Of a DNA stretch of 64,000 nucleotides, positions 34,981 to 42,562 are shown one piece after another. The translations under genes and the position numbers were made by a program. The notes under the pieces were generated by a model. The model worked only from the letters and a program-made list of their open reading frames with translations, made no database searches and had not been told where the DNA came from. Position 1 is the first letter of the stretch, and each line of letters begins with the position of its first letter. This stretch comes from Actinophytocola sp036402745 (lineage in GTDB: Bacteria; Actinomycetota; Actinomycetes; Mycobacteriales; Pseudonocardiaceae), in contig NZ_DASWSJ010000201.1 of NCBI RefSeq assembly GCF_036402745.1, forward strand, positions 1 through 64,000. The letters are read 5' to 3'.

Positions 34981-35808
34981 ATGGCTGACCGAGGCATCTC
35001 TGATGCGCACCGACATATCGGTGTCATGCCTGCTTACCCGTTCTACGGGGGCCCCGCGGTACGACCCGACGTCAACGCGCGTTCGACCATAGCCGAGCTG
35101 ATTTCGGATCTCGACGCCGAAGGCACCGAACGGGCGCTCGTCATTCCGAACTACGGCGTGCCCGATCCCGAGGTCGCCTTCTCCTTCAACGAGCTCTGCG
35201 TCGAGGCGGCCGCCCACGACGACCGGATCCGCGCGGGGTTGTGGGTCTCGCCGCTCCCCCGCGACGCGGAGCGGACCGCGAGCGCGCTGGCGCTCGCCGG
35301 GGAACCGGGGGTCCGGGCACTCAAGCTCAGCTTCCTGCTCGGCGGGCGGGCGGCCGCACCGGAGTGTCGCGCGGGGCTGGACGCCATCTTCGCCGCGGCT
35401 CGCGAGCACGACCTGGTGGTACACGTGCACACCTCGCCCGGTGCCGCCTCGGACATCGACGAGGTCGGGCAGCTGGTCGAGTCCTACGGCGACGACGTCG
35501 CCCTGCACCTGGTGCATTTCGGCGGCGGCATGAGCGGTCACATCAAGCTCATCGGGACCCGGTTCTTCGACTGGATCGAGGCCGGCAAGCGGGTCTACAC
35601 GGACCTGTCCTGGTCGATCGGCTTCGCGCCCCGCTGGCTGGCGCAGGAGATCGACCGGCGCGGCGTCGGCCACGACCGCGTCCTGTTCGCCAGTGACGAG
35701 CCATGGGGCGACCACGCCGGGGAGTACGCCCGGCTGCACGCCGCGGCCGGCGCCGGGGAACTGGCGGAGCTCGCCTTCCGCGGCACCTTCGAAAAGCTCT
35801 ACGGATGA
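34981..35808 (+). CDS. Amidohydrolase_2-type metal-dependent hydrolase of the nitrilase cluster
   Basis: This protein has the TIM-barrel amidohydrolase layout: N-terminal metal-binding SDAHRHIG, then VVHVHTSPG, LHLVHFGGG and C-terminal FASDEPWGDHA carrying the last acidic ligand. I chose ATG 34981 (275 residues), which places HxH near the N-terminus as usual; ATG 34957 is an in-frame alternative. Neither has a strong ribosome site. The family hydrolyses or decarboxylates cyclic and amide-bearing compounds. In this cluster it may process the nitrilase product, which is inference. Confidence 0.85.
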   Translation: MADRGISDAHRHIGVMPAYPFYGGPAVRPDVNARSTIAELISDLDAEGTERALVIPNYGVPDPEVAFSFNELCVEAAAHDDRIRAGLWVSPLPRDAERTASALALAGEPGVRALKLSFLLGGRAAAPECRAGLDAIFAAAREHDLVVHVHTSPGAASDIDEVGQLVESYGDDVALHLVHFGGGMSGHIKLIGTRFFDWIEAGKRVYTDLSWSIGFAPRWLAQEIDRRGVGHDRVLFASDEPWGDHAGEYARLHAAAGAGELAELAFRGTFEKLYG

Positions 35809-35853
35809 CACCGTAGTGGAAACAACATCCTGTCAAACAAAAGAGGAGCATGC

Positions 35854-36366
35854 GTGTCCGAGTTGACCGAGACCGAGCAGACGAGCCTGAACGAAATCCC
35901 GCACCCGTCTCTCCCGGAGGGCTCCAGCCTGTACGGCGGGACCAAGGTTTTCCCGGATTACCAGGCGGACCCGGGCCAGTCCTATTTCACGCTGGTGCAC
36001 GGTATCGCGCACGAGTCGTCGGTGAGTTTCGTCGCGATTCTGCAGGCGACCCGCGCGCTGCGGAAGGGATTCGAGACGGCGATCTACTTCTATGGGCCGG
36101 GTGCGATGAACGCCATGGCGACCCGGGGCTTCCCGACCACCGGGAACTCGGCGTTCCCCGGCGAGCACAACATCAACGACCAGCTGAAGACCTTCATCAA
36201 GGAGGGCGGCAAGGTGTTCTGCTGCCGGTTCGGTCTTTCGCTGCACGGGCTGCGGGAGGAGGACCTGATCGAGGGCGTCATCCCGACCCACCCGCTGGAC
36301 GTGCAGGACGCGCTGATCCACTACGCCCGCAAGGGAGCGATCATCAACTCCACCTACATGTGGTAG
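35854..36366 (+). CDS. MSMEG_0572-family nitrogen-starvation response protein
   Basis: The GTG at 35854 follows AAGAGGAG and gives 170 residues; an out-of-frame ATG at 35850 opens only a shadow frame. The protein has an alpha/beta, DsrE-like appearance, with the blocks GIAHESSVSFVAILQATRAL, ETAIYFYGPGAMNAMATRGF and VFCCRFGLSLHGLREEDLIE. The adjacent Cys pair may be functional. Family members recur in Nit1C clusters and respond to nitrogen starvation. No biochemical role is known to me. A long hairpin follows the gene. Confidence 0.85.
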   Translation: MSELTETEQTSLNEIPHPSLPEGSSLYGGTKVFPDYQADPGQSYFTLVHGIAHESSVSFVAILQATRALRKGFETAIYFYGPGAMNAMATRGFPTTGNSAFPGEHNINDQLKTFIKEGGKVFCCRFGLSLHGLREEDLIEGVIPTHPLDVQDALIHYARKGAIINSTYMW

Positions 36367-36396
36367 CCCTGTCGACTTCGCCTCTCCCTGGAACGT

Positions 36397-36445
36397 GGGC
36401 TTCCGGACACCCCGGACCTGGTACGTCCGGTGTGCCCGGAAGCCC
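36397..36445 (+). terminator. Long interrupted hairpin after the MSMEG_0572-type gene
   Basis: The outer 10-bp stem (GGGCTTCCGG and its complement) continues with 4 bp, a 2-nt internal loop and another 5 bp, closing a 7-nt loop. There is no T tract. It probably terminates or attenuates transcription before the membrane-protein gene. Confidence 0.65.
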
Positions 36446-36606
36446 GCGCCAATTGCCGCAGTAAACCCTCCACCAGAAGGCCCGGCGGACCTGAGTTGCC
36501 TCTCCCCCGCCGGGCGCGGGCGTTGGCCGCGACAACTCCGATTCTACCACGACGGTGGCACCGGGCGGCCGCGCTGAATCTCTCTCACCCTATGAAGGGA
36601 AACACA

Positions 36607-37131
36607 GTGCCGCCAATCACCGTAATCTTCGTCGTCTCCGGACTGGCTGTATGGCTAAATGGTCTCGCGTTTCTGGGTATTGGTACGAAAGGGGCGGACT
36701 ACGGTCCGAACCCGCTGAAGACCGTCGGCTGGGTAACCCTGCTCGCCGGCATCGTCGACGGCGTGCAGGCGGCCGTGATCATCGCCAGGGCGCCGGACGA
36801 GGTGGGCATTCCGCTCGCGGGCATCGTGACGTTCTACGCGACCTTCTTCACCGCGCTCGGCGTGACCCTGATCAAGGGGCTCGACCTGCAACCGGTCGGC
36901 AACCTGGCCGTTCCGGTGGCGATCGTGCCGCTGCTCTGGTGGAAGTTCTTCGACGGCAGCTGGATGCTGCAGTCGATTCTGGTCGTGTGGTTCATCGCAT
37001 TCCTCTCGGTGGCCGCGACGACGTACGGCAAGCTGCCCGGAAAGGTGCTCGGCGCGATCCTCACCATCACTTCTCTTTACACGTTCCTCGCGCCGGCCGC
37101 CCTGCTCGCGCTCGGCAAGCCGATTCCCTGA
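36607..37131 (+). CDS. AmiS/UreI-family membrane channel
   Basis: I chose GTG 36607 with AAGGGA six bases upstream (174 residues). Six membrane segments are visible, for example VIFVVSGLAVWLNGLAFLGI, NLAVPVAIVPLLWW and ILVVWFIAFLSVAATTYG. The sequence matches the acid-activated urea channel/AmiS amide-transporter family in layout, including the FYATFFTALGVTL region. In amidase operons AmiS brings short-chain amides into the cell. Here it would carry an amide, urea or related neutral substrate or product of the nitrilase cluster. It is flanked by hairpins on both sides, so it may be expressed on its own. Confidence 0.85.
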   Translation: MPPITVIFVVSGLAVWLNGLAFLGIGTKGADYGPNPLKTVGWVTLLAGIVDGVQAAVIIARAPDEVGIPLAGIVTFYATFFTALGVTLIKGLDLQPVGNLAVPVAIVPLLWWKFFDGSWMLQSILVVWFIAFLSVAATTYGKLPGKVLGAILTITSLYTFLAPAALLALGKPIP

Positions 37132-37147
37132 TAACGGAGGTTCACCG

Positions 37148-37181
37148 GCCGGGGCGGGCGTTACGATGCGTCCGCCCCGGC
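37148..37181 (+). terminator. Hairpin terminator after the AmiS/UreI-type gene
   Basis: A perfect 10-bp stem (GCCGGGGCGG and its complement) with a 14-nt loop starts 17 bp after the stop codon. It suggests the radical SAM gene downstream starts a separate transcript. Confidence 0.65.
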
Positions 37182-37297
37182 GCACGTCTCGTCGTGAAAT
37201 GTCTCCGTAACACCACTAACCCAGCCGTATTCCGGATGTCACGAAGCAGAAATACCCCTTGTGTTCACTGAAATTCAAACCGTCTCGAGGAGTGGTC

Positions 37298-38380
37298 GTG
37301 CGCGCTGACACAGATGAGCAGGCAGAGGCGACACTTGCCGCCCGGGTGGATCTCGCCGTGCAGGGAGTTCGCTGGGACGCCCCGGTGCGACGCAGCAAGG
37401 GCGCCGGCCCGAGCGATGACGGACATGTGGTGATCGACGGCGCCAACGCGGCGCTGCCCCTGAACCCCGAGAGCCCCTACACCATCCGGGACGGACGGGT
37501 GTTCAACGACCGGCTCGACCTGGGGCTGTCCGTCGAACCGGTGGCCCGGCCCAGGTTCTACGACCTGACGACCGCCGATGGCGTGCCGTACCAGCAGATC
37601 GCGCTGCTGCACGGCCGGGACGTCCTGGCCACCACGGTGGTGCAGACCTGCATCCGGTACGCCGAGGACCAGCGGTGCCGGTTCTGCGCGATCGAGGAGT
37701 CACTGCGGGCGGGTTCGACCGTGGCCGCGAAGACGCCCGCGCAGCTGGCCGAGGTCGCCGAGGCCGCCGTGCGGCTGGACGGCATCAGGCAGATGGTGAT
37801 GACCACCGGCACCACCGCCGGACCGGACCGTGGCGCGCGGCATCTCGTGCGTTGTGTGCGGGCGGTGCTGGCCGCGGTGCCGGGCCTGCCGATCCAGGTG
37901 CAGATCGAACCGCCGGGCGAGCTGTCCGTGCTCGCCGACCTGCACGAGGCGGGCGCGACCTCGGTCGGGATCCACATCGAGTCGCTCGACGACGAGATCC
38001 GGCGGCAATGGCTGCCGGGCAAGTCGACGGTCCCGCTGGCGGAGTACGAGGCCGCCTGGGACGAGGCGGTGCGGGTGTTCGGCCGCAACCGCGTGTCGAC
38101 CTACCTGCTGATCGGTCTCGGCGAGGACCCCGACGACCTGGTGGCGGGTGCGGCCCGGCTGATCGACCGCGGCGTGTACCCGTTCGTGGTGCCGATGCGT
38201 CCGATGCTCGGCACGCTGGCCAGGCGCGACGGTGCCGAGACCCCGCCGCCCGCGCTGGTCGCGGACGTCACCGGCCGGGTCGCCCGGTTGCTGCGGACGG
38301 CCGGGATGACCGGGGCCGACCAGGGCGCCGGGTGCGCGGCCTGTGGTGCGTGCAGTGCGTTGAGCGCGGCGGGAGGCTGA
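37298..38380 (+). CDS. MSMEG_0568-family radical SAM protein
   Basis: I chose GTG 37298 with GAGGAG five bases upstream (360 residues). The cluster-binding motif is C-I-R-Y-A-E-D-Q-R-C-R-F-C, i.e. CX8CX2C rather than the classical CX3CX2C. A second Cys group near the C-terminus (GCAACGACS) could bind an auxiliary cluster. The barrel core includes TTGTTAGPD, IQIEPPGELS-like and HIESLDDEIRRQW. Radical SAM proteins of this family are constant members of Nit1C clusters, with unknown reaction. It is followed 2 bp later by the acetyltransferase/AIR-synthase fusion. Confidence 0.85.
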   Translation: MRADTDEQAEATLAARVDLAVQGVRWDAPVRRSKGAGPSDDGHVVIDGANAALPLNPESPYTIRDGRVFNDRLDLGLSVEPVARPRFYDLTTADGVPYQQIALLHGRDVLATTVVQTCIRYAEDQRCRFCAIEESLRAGSTVAAKTPAQLAEVAEAAVRLDGIRQMVMTTGTTAGPDRGARHLVRCVRAVLAAVPGLPIQVQIEPPGELSVLADLHEAGATSVGIHIESLDDEIRRQWLPGKSTVPLAEYEAAWDEAVRVFGRNRVSTYLLIGLGEDPDDLVAGAARLIDRGVYPFVVPMRPMLGTLARRDGAETPPPALVADVTGRVARLLRTAGMTGADQGAGCAACGACSALSAAGG

Positions 38381-38382
38381 CC

Positions 38383-39753
38383 GTGATTCCCGATGTGCTC
38401 ACCTTGCTGGGTGATCCGGCGAGCGTCGCGCGGCAGCCGGCGTTCCGGATCGAGCAGGCCACCGACACCGCGACGCTCGCGGCCTACCACGCGGTGCGCC
38501 GCGAGGTGTTCGTGCACGAGCAGGGCCTGTTCGCCGACCACGACCGGGACGCCCGCGACGACGACGCGCGCACCGTCGTCCTGGTGGCCCGCGACCGGGA
38601 GGGCACCGTCCTCGGCGGCGTGCGGCTCGGACCGGTCGACGACGGCCCGGATCTCGGGTGGTGGAACGGCGGCCGGCTGGTGGTGCGGGCGGCGAGCCGC
38701 GGCCGGATCGGCCCGGCGCTGGTGCGGGCGGCCTGCGCGTACGCGGAGAACGCCGGCGTGCTGCGGTTCGAAGCCACCGTGCAGGCCCGCAACGAAGCCT
38801 TGTTCACCACGCTGGGCTGGGCGCCGATCCGGCCGGTGACCGTGGCCGGGACACCCCACGTGCTGATGCGCTGGCCGATCGGGCGGATCGCCGCGCTGGC
38901 GAAGGCCACCAAGAGCGACCTCGGCGGGCTGCTGGGCGGGCTGACCGGGGTGCCGGGGTTCGTCGGCGACGACGGCGTTCCGGTGCCGGGCAGCGATCTC
39001 GTGGCCGCGTGCGACGCGATCCTGCCGTCCATGGTGGAGCGTGACCCCGAGTGGGCCGGCTGGTGCTCGGTCCTGGTCAACGTCAACGACCTCGCCGCGA
39101 TGGGCGCCGAACCGGTCGGGCTGCTCGACGCTCTCGGCGCGCGGGACCGTTCCTTCGCCACCCGGGTGCTGGCGGGTCTGCGGCGGGCGAGCGAGGCGTA
39201 CGCCGTGCCGGTCCTCGGCGGGCACACGCAGCTCGGGGTGCCGGCGAGCCTGTCGGTCACCGCGCTCGGCCGCGCCGCGGACCCGGTGCCGGGCGGGGGC
39301 GGCAAGCCAGGGGACCGGGTCTGGCTCACCGCGGATCTCGGCGGCCGATGGCGGCCGGGATACGCCGGGCGGCAGTGGGACTCCACGACGTCGAGGCGGA
39401 CTCCCGAACTGCGTGCGATGCTCGGCGCCGTCGCGCGGGCCCGCCCGGCGGCCGCCAAGGACGTGTCCATGGCCGGCACCGCCGGGACCCTGGGCATGCT
39501 CGCCGAAGCCAGCGGGTGCGGCGCGGTGCTGGAGGTGGCGGAGGTGCCACGCCCGGCCGGGGCGACGGTGGGCGACTGGCTCACCTGCTTTCCCGGGTTC
39601 GCGATGCTCACCACGGACCCGCTCGACGCCGGGCCCGCCGTGAGCGCCGAATGCGGGGAGCTGGTCGCGGGCAGCGGCGTGACGCTGCGCTGGCCGGATG
39701 GAGAACAGACCCGGGTGATCGACGCCGGGGTGACGGGATTGGGCCGTTCATGA
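38383..39753 (+). CDS. GNAT acetyltransferase fused to an AIR-synthase-like domain (MSMEG_0567/Sll0787 type)
   Basis: This 456-residue protein starts at GTG 38383 after GGGAGG. Residues about 1-165 form a GNAT domain (YHAVRREVFVHEQGLFADHD, then ARNEALFTTLGW). The rest is a PurM/AIR-synthase-like ATP-binding domain (VLVNVNDLAAMGAEPVGLLD, GGHTQLGVPASLSVTALG, KDVSMAGTAGTLGMLAEASG). In some bacteria these are separate genes; here they are one chain. PurM-like proteins usually activate an amide or formyl group with ATP, so the pair may build or modify the nitrile-cluster metabolite. It overlaps the nitrilase gene by ATGA. Confidence 0.87.
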   Translation: MIPDVLTLLGDPASVARQPAFRIEQATDTATLAAYHAVRREVFVHEQGLFADHDRDARDDDARTVVLVARDREGTVLGGVRLGPVDDGPDLGWWNGGRLVVRAASRGRIGPALVRAACAYAENAGVLRFEATVQARNEALFTTLGWAPIRPVTVAGTPHVLMRWPIGRIAALAKATKSDLGGLLGGLTGVPGFVGDDGVPVPGSDLVAACDAILPSMVERDPEWAGWCSVLVNVNDLAAMGAEPVGLLDALGARDRSFATRVLAGLRRASEAYAVPVLGGHTQLGVPASLSVTALGRAADPVPGGGGKPGDRVWLTADLGGRWRPGYAGRQWDSTTSRRTPELRAMLGAVARARPAAAKDVSMAGTAGTLGMLAEASGCGAVLEVAEVPRPAGATVGDWLTCFPGFAMLTTDPLDAGPAVSAECGELVAGSGVTLRWPDGEQTRVIDAGVTGLGRS

Positions 39754-40610
39754 CCACATTGAGAATGGCCGCGGTGGCGGCGCCGTTCGACCGCGACCTC
39801 GAAGCGGACATCGCGCGGATCTCGCGCCTGATCGACCAGGCGCGGGCCGACGGGGTCACGCTGCTGGCGCTGCCGGAGGCCTGCCTGGGCGGCTACCTGG
39901 CGAACCTCGACGGCGGCGCGGAAGGGCCGCCGGCCCTGGCCGTCGACGGACCCGAGATCCGCGGGCTCGCCGCGCTGGCCGGCGACCTGGTGGTGACCGC
40001 CGGGTACTGCGAAGAGGCGGACGGCCTGCTGTACAACAGCGTGGTCTGCGTGAGCGGCGACGGCGTGCTCGGCAACCACCGCAAGGTCCACCAGCCGCTG
40101 TCCGAGGACGCCACCTACCGGGCGGGCAAGGGGTTCGCCGCGTTCGACACGCCGGTCGGCCGGCTCGGCATGATGATCTGCTACGACAAGGCGTTCCCCG
40201 AGTCGGCGCGGTCCCTGGCGCTCGACGGCGCGGAGATCGTGGTCTGCGTGTCGGCGTGGCCCGGTAGCCGCACCCATCCGGCGGCGGACCTGGCGCAGGA
40301 CCGGTGGACGCGCAGGTTCGACCTGTTCGACCGGGCCCGGGCGTTGGAGAACCAGATCGTCTGGCTCTCGGCGAACCAGTCGGGCGTCTTCGGCGACCTG
40401 CGGTTCGTGGCCAGCGCCAAGGTGGTCGACCCCGGCGGCGAGATCATCGCCGGCACCGGGGTCGCCGAGGGGATGGCCGTCGCGGAGCTCGACGTGCCGC
40501 GGGCGCTGGAGGCCGCGCGGCGGTCCATGGGACACCTGGGTGACCGGCGGCCCGACGCGTATCCAGGCCTGGGTGGCGGCGAGCCGGAACTAGCCGTGAC
40601 GAGATACTGA
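39750..40610 (+). CDS. Nitrilase-superfamily hydrolase with intact catalytic triad (Nit1 type)
   Basis: This 286-residue protein has the full nitrilase triad: Glu in ALPEACLGGY, Lys in NHRKVHQP and Cys in MMICYDKAFPESAR. It would hydrolyse a nitrile or amide to the acid and ammonia. It is the core enzyme of the Nit1C cluster, whose relatives are linked to cyanide exposure and nitrogen starvation. The ATG at 39750 overlaps the previous stop. A close paralogue lacking two catalytic residues follows 3 bp downstream. Confidence 0.92.
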   Translation: MTTLRMAAVAAPFDRDLEADIARISRLIDQARADGVTLLALPEACLGGYLANLDGGAEGPPALAVDGPEIRGLAALAGDLVVTAGYCEEADGLLYNSVVCVSGDGVLGNHRKVHQPLSEDATYRAGKGFAAFDTPVGRLGMMICYDKAFPESARSLALDGAEIVVCVSAWPGSRTHPAADLAQDRWTRRFDLFDRARALENQIVWLSANQSGVFGDLRFVASAKVVDPGGEIIAGTGVAEGMAVAELDVPRALEAARRSMGHLGDRRPDAYPGLGGGEPELAVTRY

Positions 40611-40613
40611 GAC

Positions 40614-41438
40614 ATGGGTTTGACGCGTATCGGTGCGGTGGCCGCGCATTTCGGCCGGGACCTCGATTTCGACCTGCAGCGCATCGCCACGCTGATCGAC
40701 CACGCCCGCGGTTCGGGCGTCTCGCTGCTGGTGCTGCCGGACGCGGCGCTGGGCGGCTACCTGGCCGACCTGCGGCATCCGGACACGGAGGCGCTGCCAC
40801 CGGCGTTGGCCGCGGACGATCCGTATCTCAAGGAGGTCTCCTCGCTCGCCGCCGAGATGGTGGTGTGCGTGGGCTACTGCGAGGCCGACGGGGAGGAACG
40901 GTACAACGCGGCGGTCTGCCTGAGCGGGGACGGCGTGCTCGGCCGGCACCGCAAGGTGCACCAGCCGCCGGGTGAGGTGGCCGCGTACTCGGCGGGAGAG
41001 TCGTTCGCCGCGTTCGACACCCCGGCCGGCCGGGTCGGCATGCTCATCGACTACGACAAGACCTTTCCCGAGTCGGCGCGCAGCCTGGCCCTGGACGGGG
41101 CCGAGATCGTGGCCTGCCTGTCCGCGTGGCCGACGAGCATCACCAACCGCGCGCCGCGGATGACCCAGGACCGCCAGTCCCGGCTGTTCGACCTCTACGA
41201 CCAGGCCAGGGCCGCGGAGAACCAGTTCGTGCTGGTCTCGTCGAACCAGACCGGGGCGATGGGCGGGATGCGCTTCCTCGGCCAGGCCAAGGTGGTCGGT
41301 CCCGGTGGCGACATCCTGGCCCGCACGTGGAGCAAGGCCGGGATCGCGGTGGCCGAGCTGGACGTGGCCGCCGAGATCGCCAACGCCCGACGGGTTCTGC
41401 GGCATCTCGATGAGCGGAAACCGGAGACGTATCGTTGA
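40614..41438 (+). CDS. Nitrilase-like paralogue without catalytic Glu and Cys (pseudoenzyme)
   Basis: This 274-residue protein is clearly homologous along its full length to the preceding nitrilase (shared GHRKVHQP-like, FPESARSLALDGAEIV and QDRxxRLFDL blocks). The catalytic Glu is Asp (VLPDAALGGY) and the catalytic Cys is Asp (MLIDYDKTFPESAR, codon gac at 41048-41050); only Lys of HRKVHQP remains. The reading frame is intact, with no frameshift and normal codon use, so it is maintained. It may form mixed oligomers with, or regulate, the active nitrilase, or use a different chemistry. It starts with ATG directly after the first nitrilase. Confidence 0.88.
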   Translation: MGLTRIGAVAAHFGRDLDFDLQRIATLIDHARGSGVSLLVLPDAALGGYLADLRHPDTEALPPALAADDPYLKEVSSLAAEMVVCVGYCEADGEERYNAAVCLSGDGVLGRHRKVHQPPGEVAAYSAGESFAAFDTPAGRVGMLIDYDKTFPESARSLALDGAEIVACLSAWPTSITNRAPRMTQDRQSRLFDLYDQARAAENQFVLVSSNQTGAMGGMRFLGQAKVVGPGGDILARTWSKAGIAVAELDVAAEIANARRVLRHLDERKPETYR

Positions 41439-42562
41439 GAATCGCCTTGCTGAGCTATTCCACCAGGCCGCGGGGCGGGGTCGTGCACACCCTGGCGCTC
41501 GCCGAGGCGCTGGCCGAGGCCGGTCAGGACGTGACGGTGTGGACCCTGGGCCGCGGCGGGGACAGCGGCTTCTTCCGCGCGGTGGACCCGCGGGTCCGGC
41601 AGCGGATCGTGCGGTTCCCCGACGTCGACGGCGAGGGCGTCGGCCCGCGGATCCTGCGGTCCATCGAGACGCTGCGCGCGGCCTTCGACCCGGCCGGGTT
41701 CGACGTCGTGCACGCGCAGGACTGCATCAGCGCCAACGCCGTGTCCCGCTGTGTGCGGACCGTGCACCACCTCGACCACTTCACCACGCCCGAGCTGGTG
41801 GCCTGCCACGAGCGGGCGATCACGCGACCGTTCGCACACGTCTGCGTCTCCGCCGCCGTGGCCGGGGAGCTCGCCGAAGGGTGGGGCCTCACCGCGACGG
41901 TGATCCCCAACGGGGTCGACGCCGCGCGGTTCGCCGCCGCGGCCGGTCCCGCCGCCGCCCCGGACCGCCGGCGCTGGCGCGACCGGCTCGGCCGCTACGT
42001 GCTCGCCGTCGGCGGGATCGAACCGCGCAAGGGCACCGTGGACCTGCTCGAGGCCTACGCCCTGATGCACGGGACCTCCCGGCGGCTCGTGATCGCGGGC
42101 GGGGAGACCCTGTTCGACTACCGGGACTACCGCACCCGCTTCGACAAGCGCGCCGCCGAGCTGGGCGTCCACCCGATCGTGCTGGGCCCGGTGGACCACG
42201 ACGAGCTGCCGTCCCTGGTGGCGGCGGCCGACGTGTTCGCCTTTCCGTCCACAAAGGAGGGTTTCGGGCTCGCCGCCATGGAGGCGCTCGCCGCCGGGGT
42301 GCCGCTCGTCACCCGCGACCTTCCCGTGCTGCGCGAGGTGTTCGACGGCGTGGCCCGGTTCGCGGCCGACCCGGCCGGGTTCGCCGGCCAGCTGCGCGCC
42401 GCGGCCGAGGACCCGGAGTCGCTGCGGGAGGCCGGCCAGAACCTGGCCGCGGGCTACAGCTGGCAGACCGCGGCCGCCGCCCACCTGGAGCTCTACCGCT
42501 CGCTGGTCCCAGGCCGACCGGCGGTGGCGGGGCCGGTGGCCCCACCACCGCCTGGTAGCTAG
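41435..42562 (+). CDS. MSMEG_0565-family glycosyltransferase (GT4-like)
   Basis: The first codon, TTG 41435, overlaps the stop of the nitrilase paralogue, giving 375 residues. It is a GT-B enzyme of GT4 type: N-terminal RPRGGVVHTLALAEAL, then VIPNGVDAARF, a donor site VGGIEPRKGTVDLLEAY, and the EX7E region in STKEGFGLAAMEALAAGVP. Glycosyltransferases are regular members of these clusters and may attach a sugar to the pathway product. The C-terminus is Pro/Ala-rich. It is the last gene of the cluster and overlaps a convergent nuclease gene by four bases. Confidence 0.87.
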   Translation: MRIALLSYSTRPRGGVVHTLALAEALAEAGQDVTVWTLGRGGDSGFFRAVDPRVRQRIVRFPDVDGEGVGPRILRSIETLRAAFDPAGFDVVHAQDCISANAVSRCVRTVHHLDHFTTPELVACHERAITRPFAHVCVSAAVAGELAEGWGLTATVIPNGVDAARFAAAAGPAAAPDRRRWRDRLGRYVLAVGGIEPRKGTVDLLEAYALMHGTSRRLVIAGGETLFDYRDYRTRFDKRAAELGVHPIVLGPVDHDELPSLVAAADVFAFPSTKEGFGLAAMEALAAGVPLVTRDLPVLREVFDGVARFAADPAGFAGQLRAAAEDPESLREAGQNLAAGYSWQTAAAAHLELYRSLVPGRPAVAGPVAPPPPGS

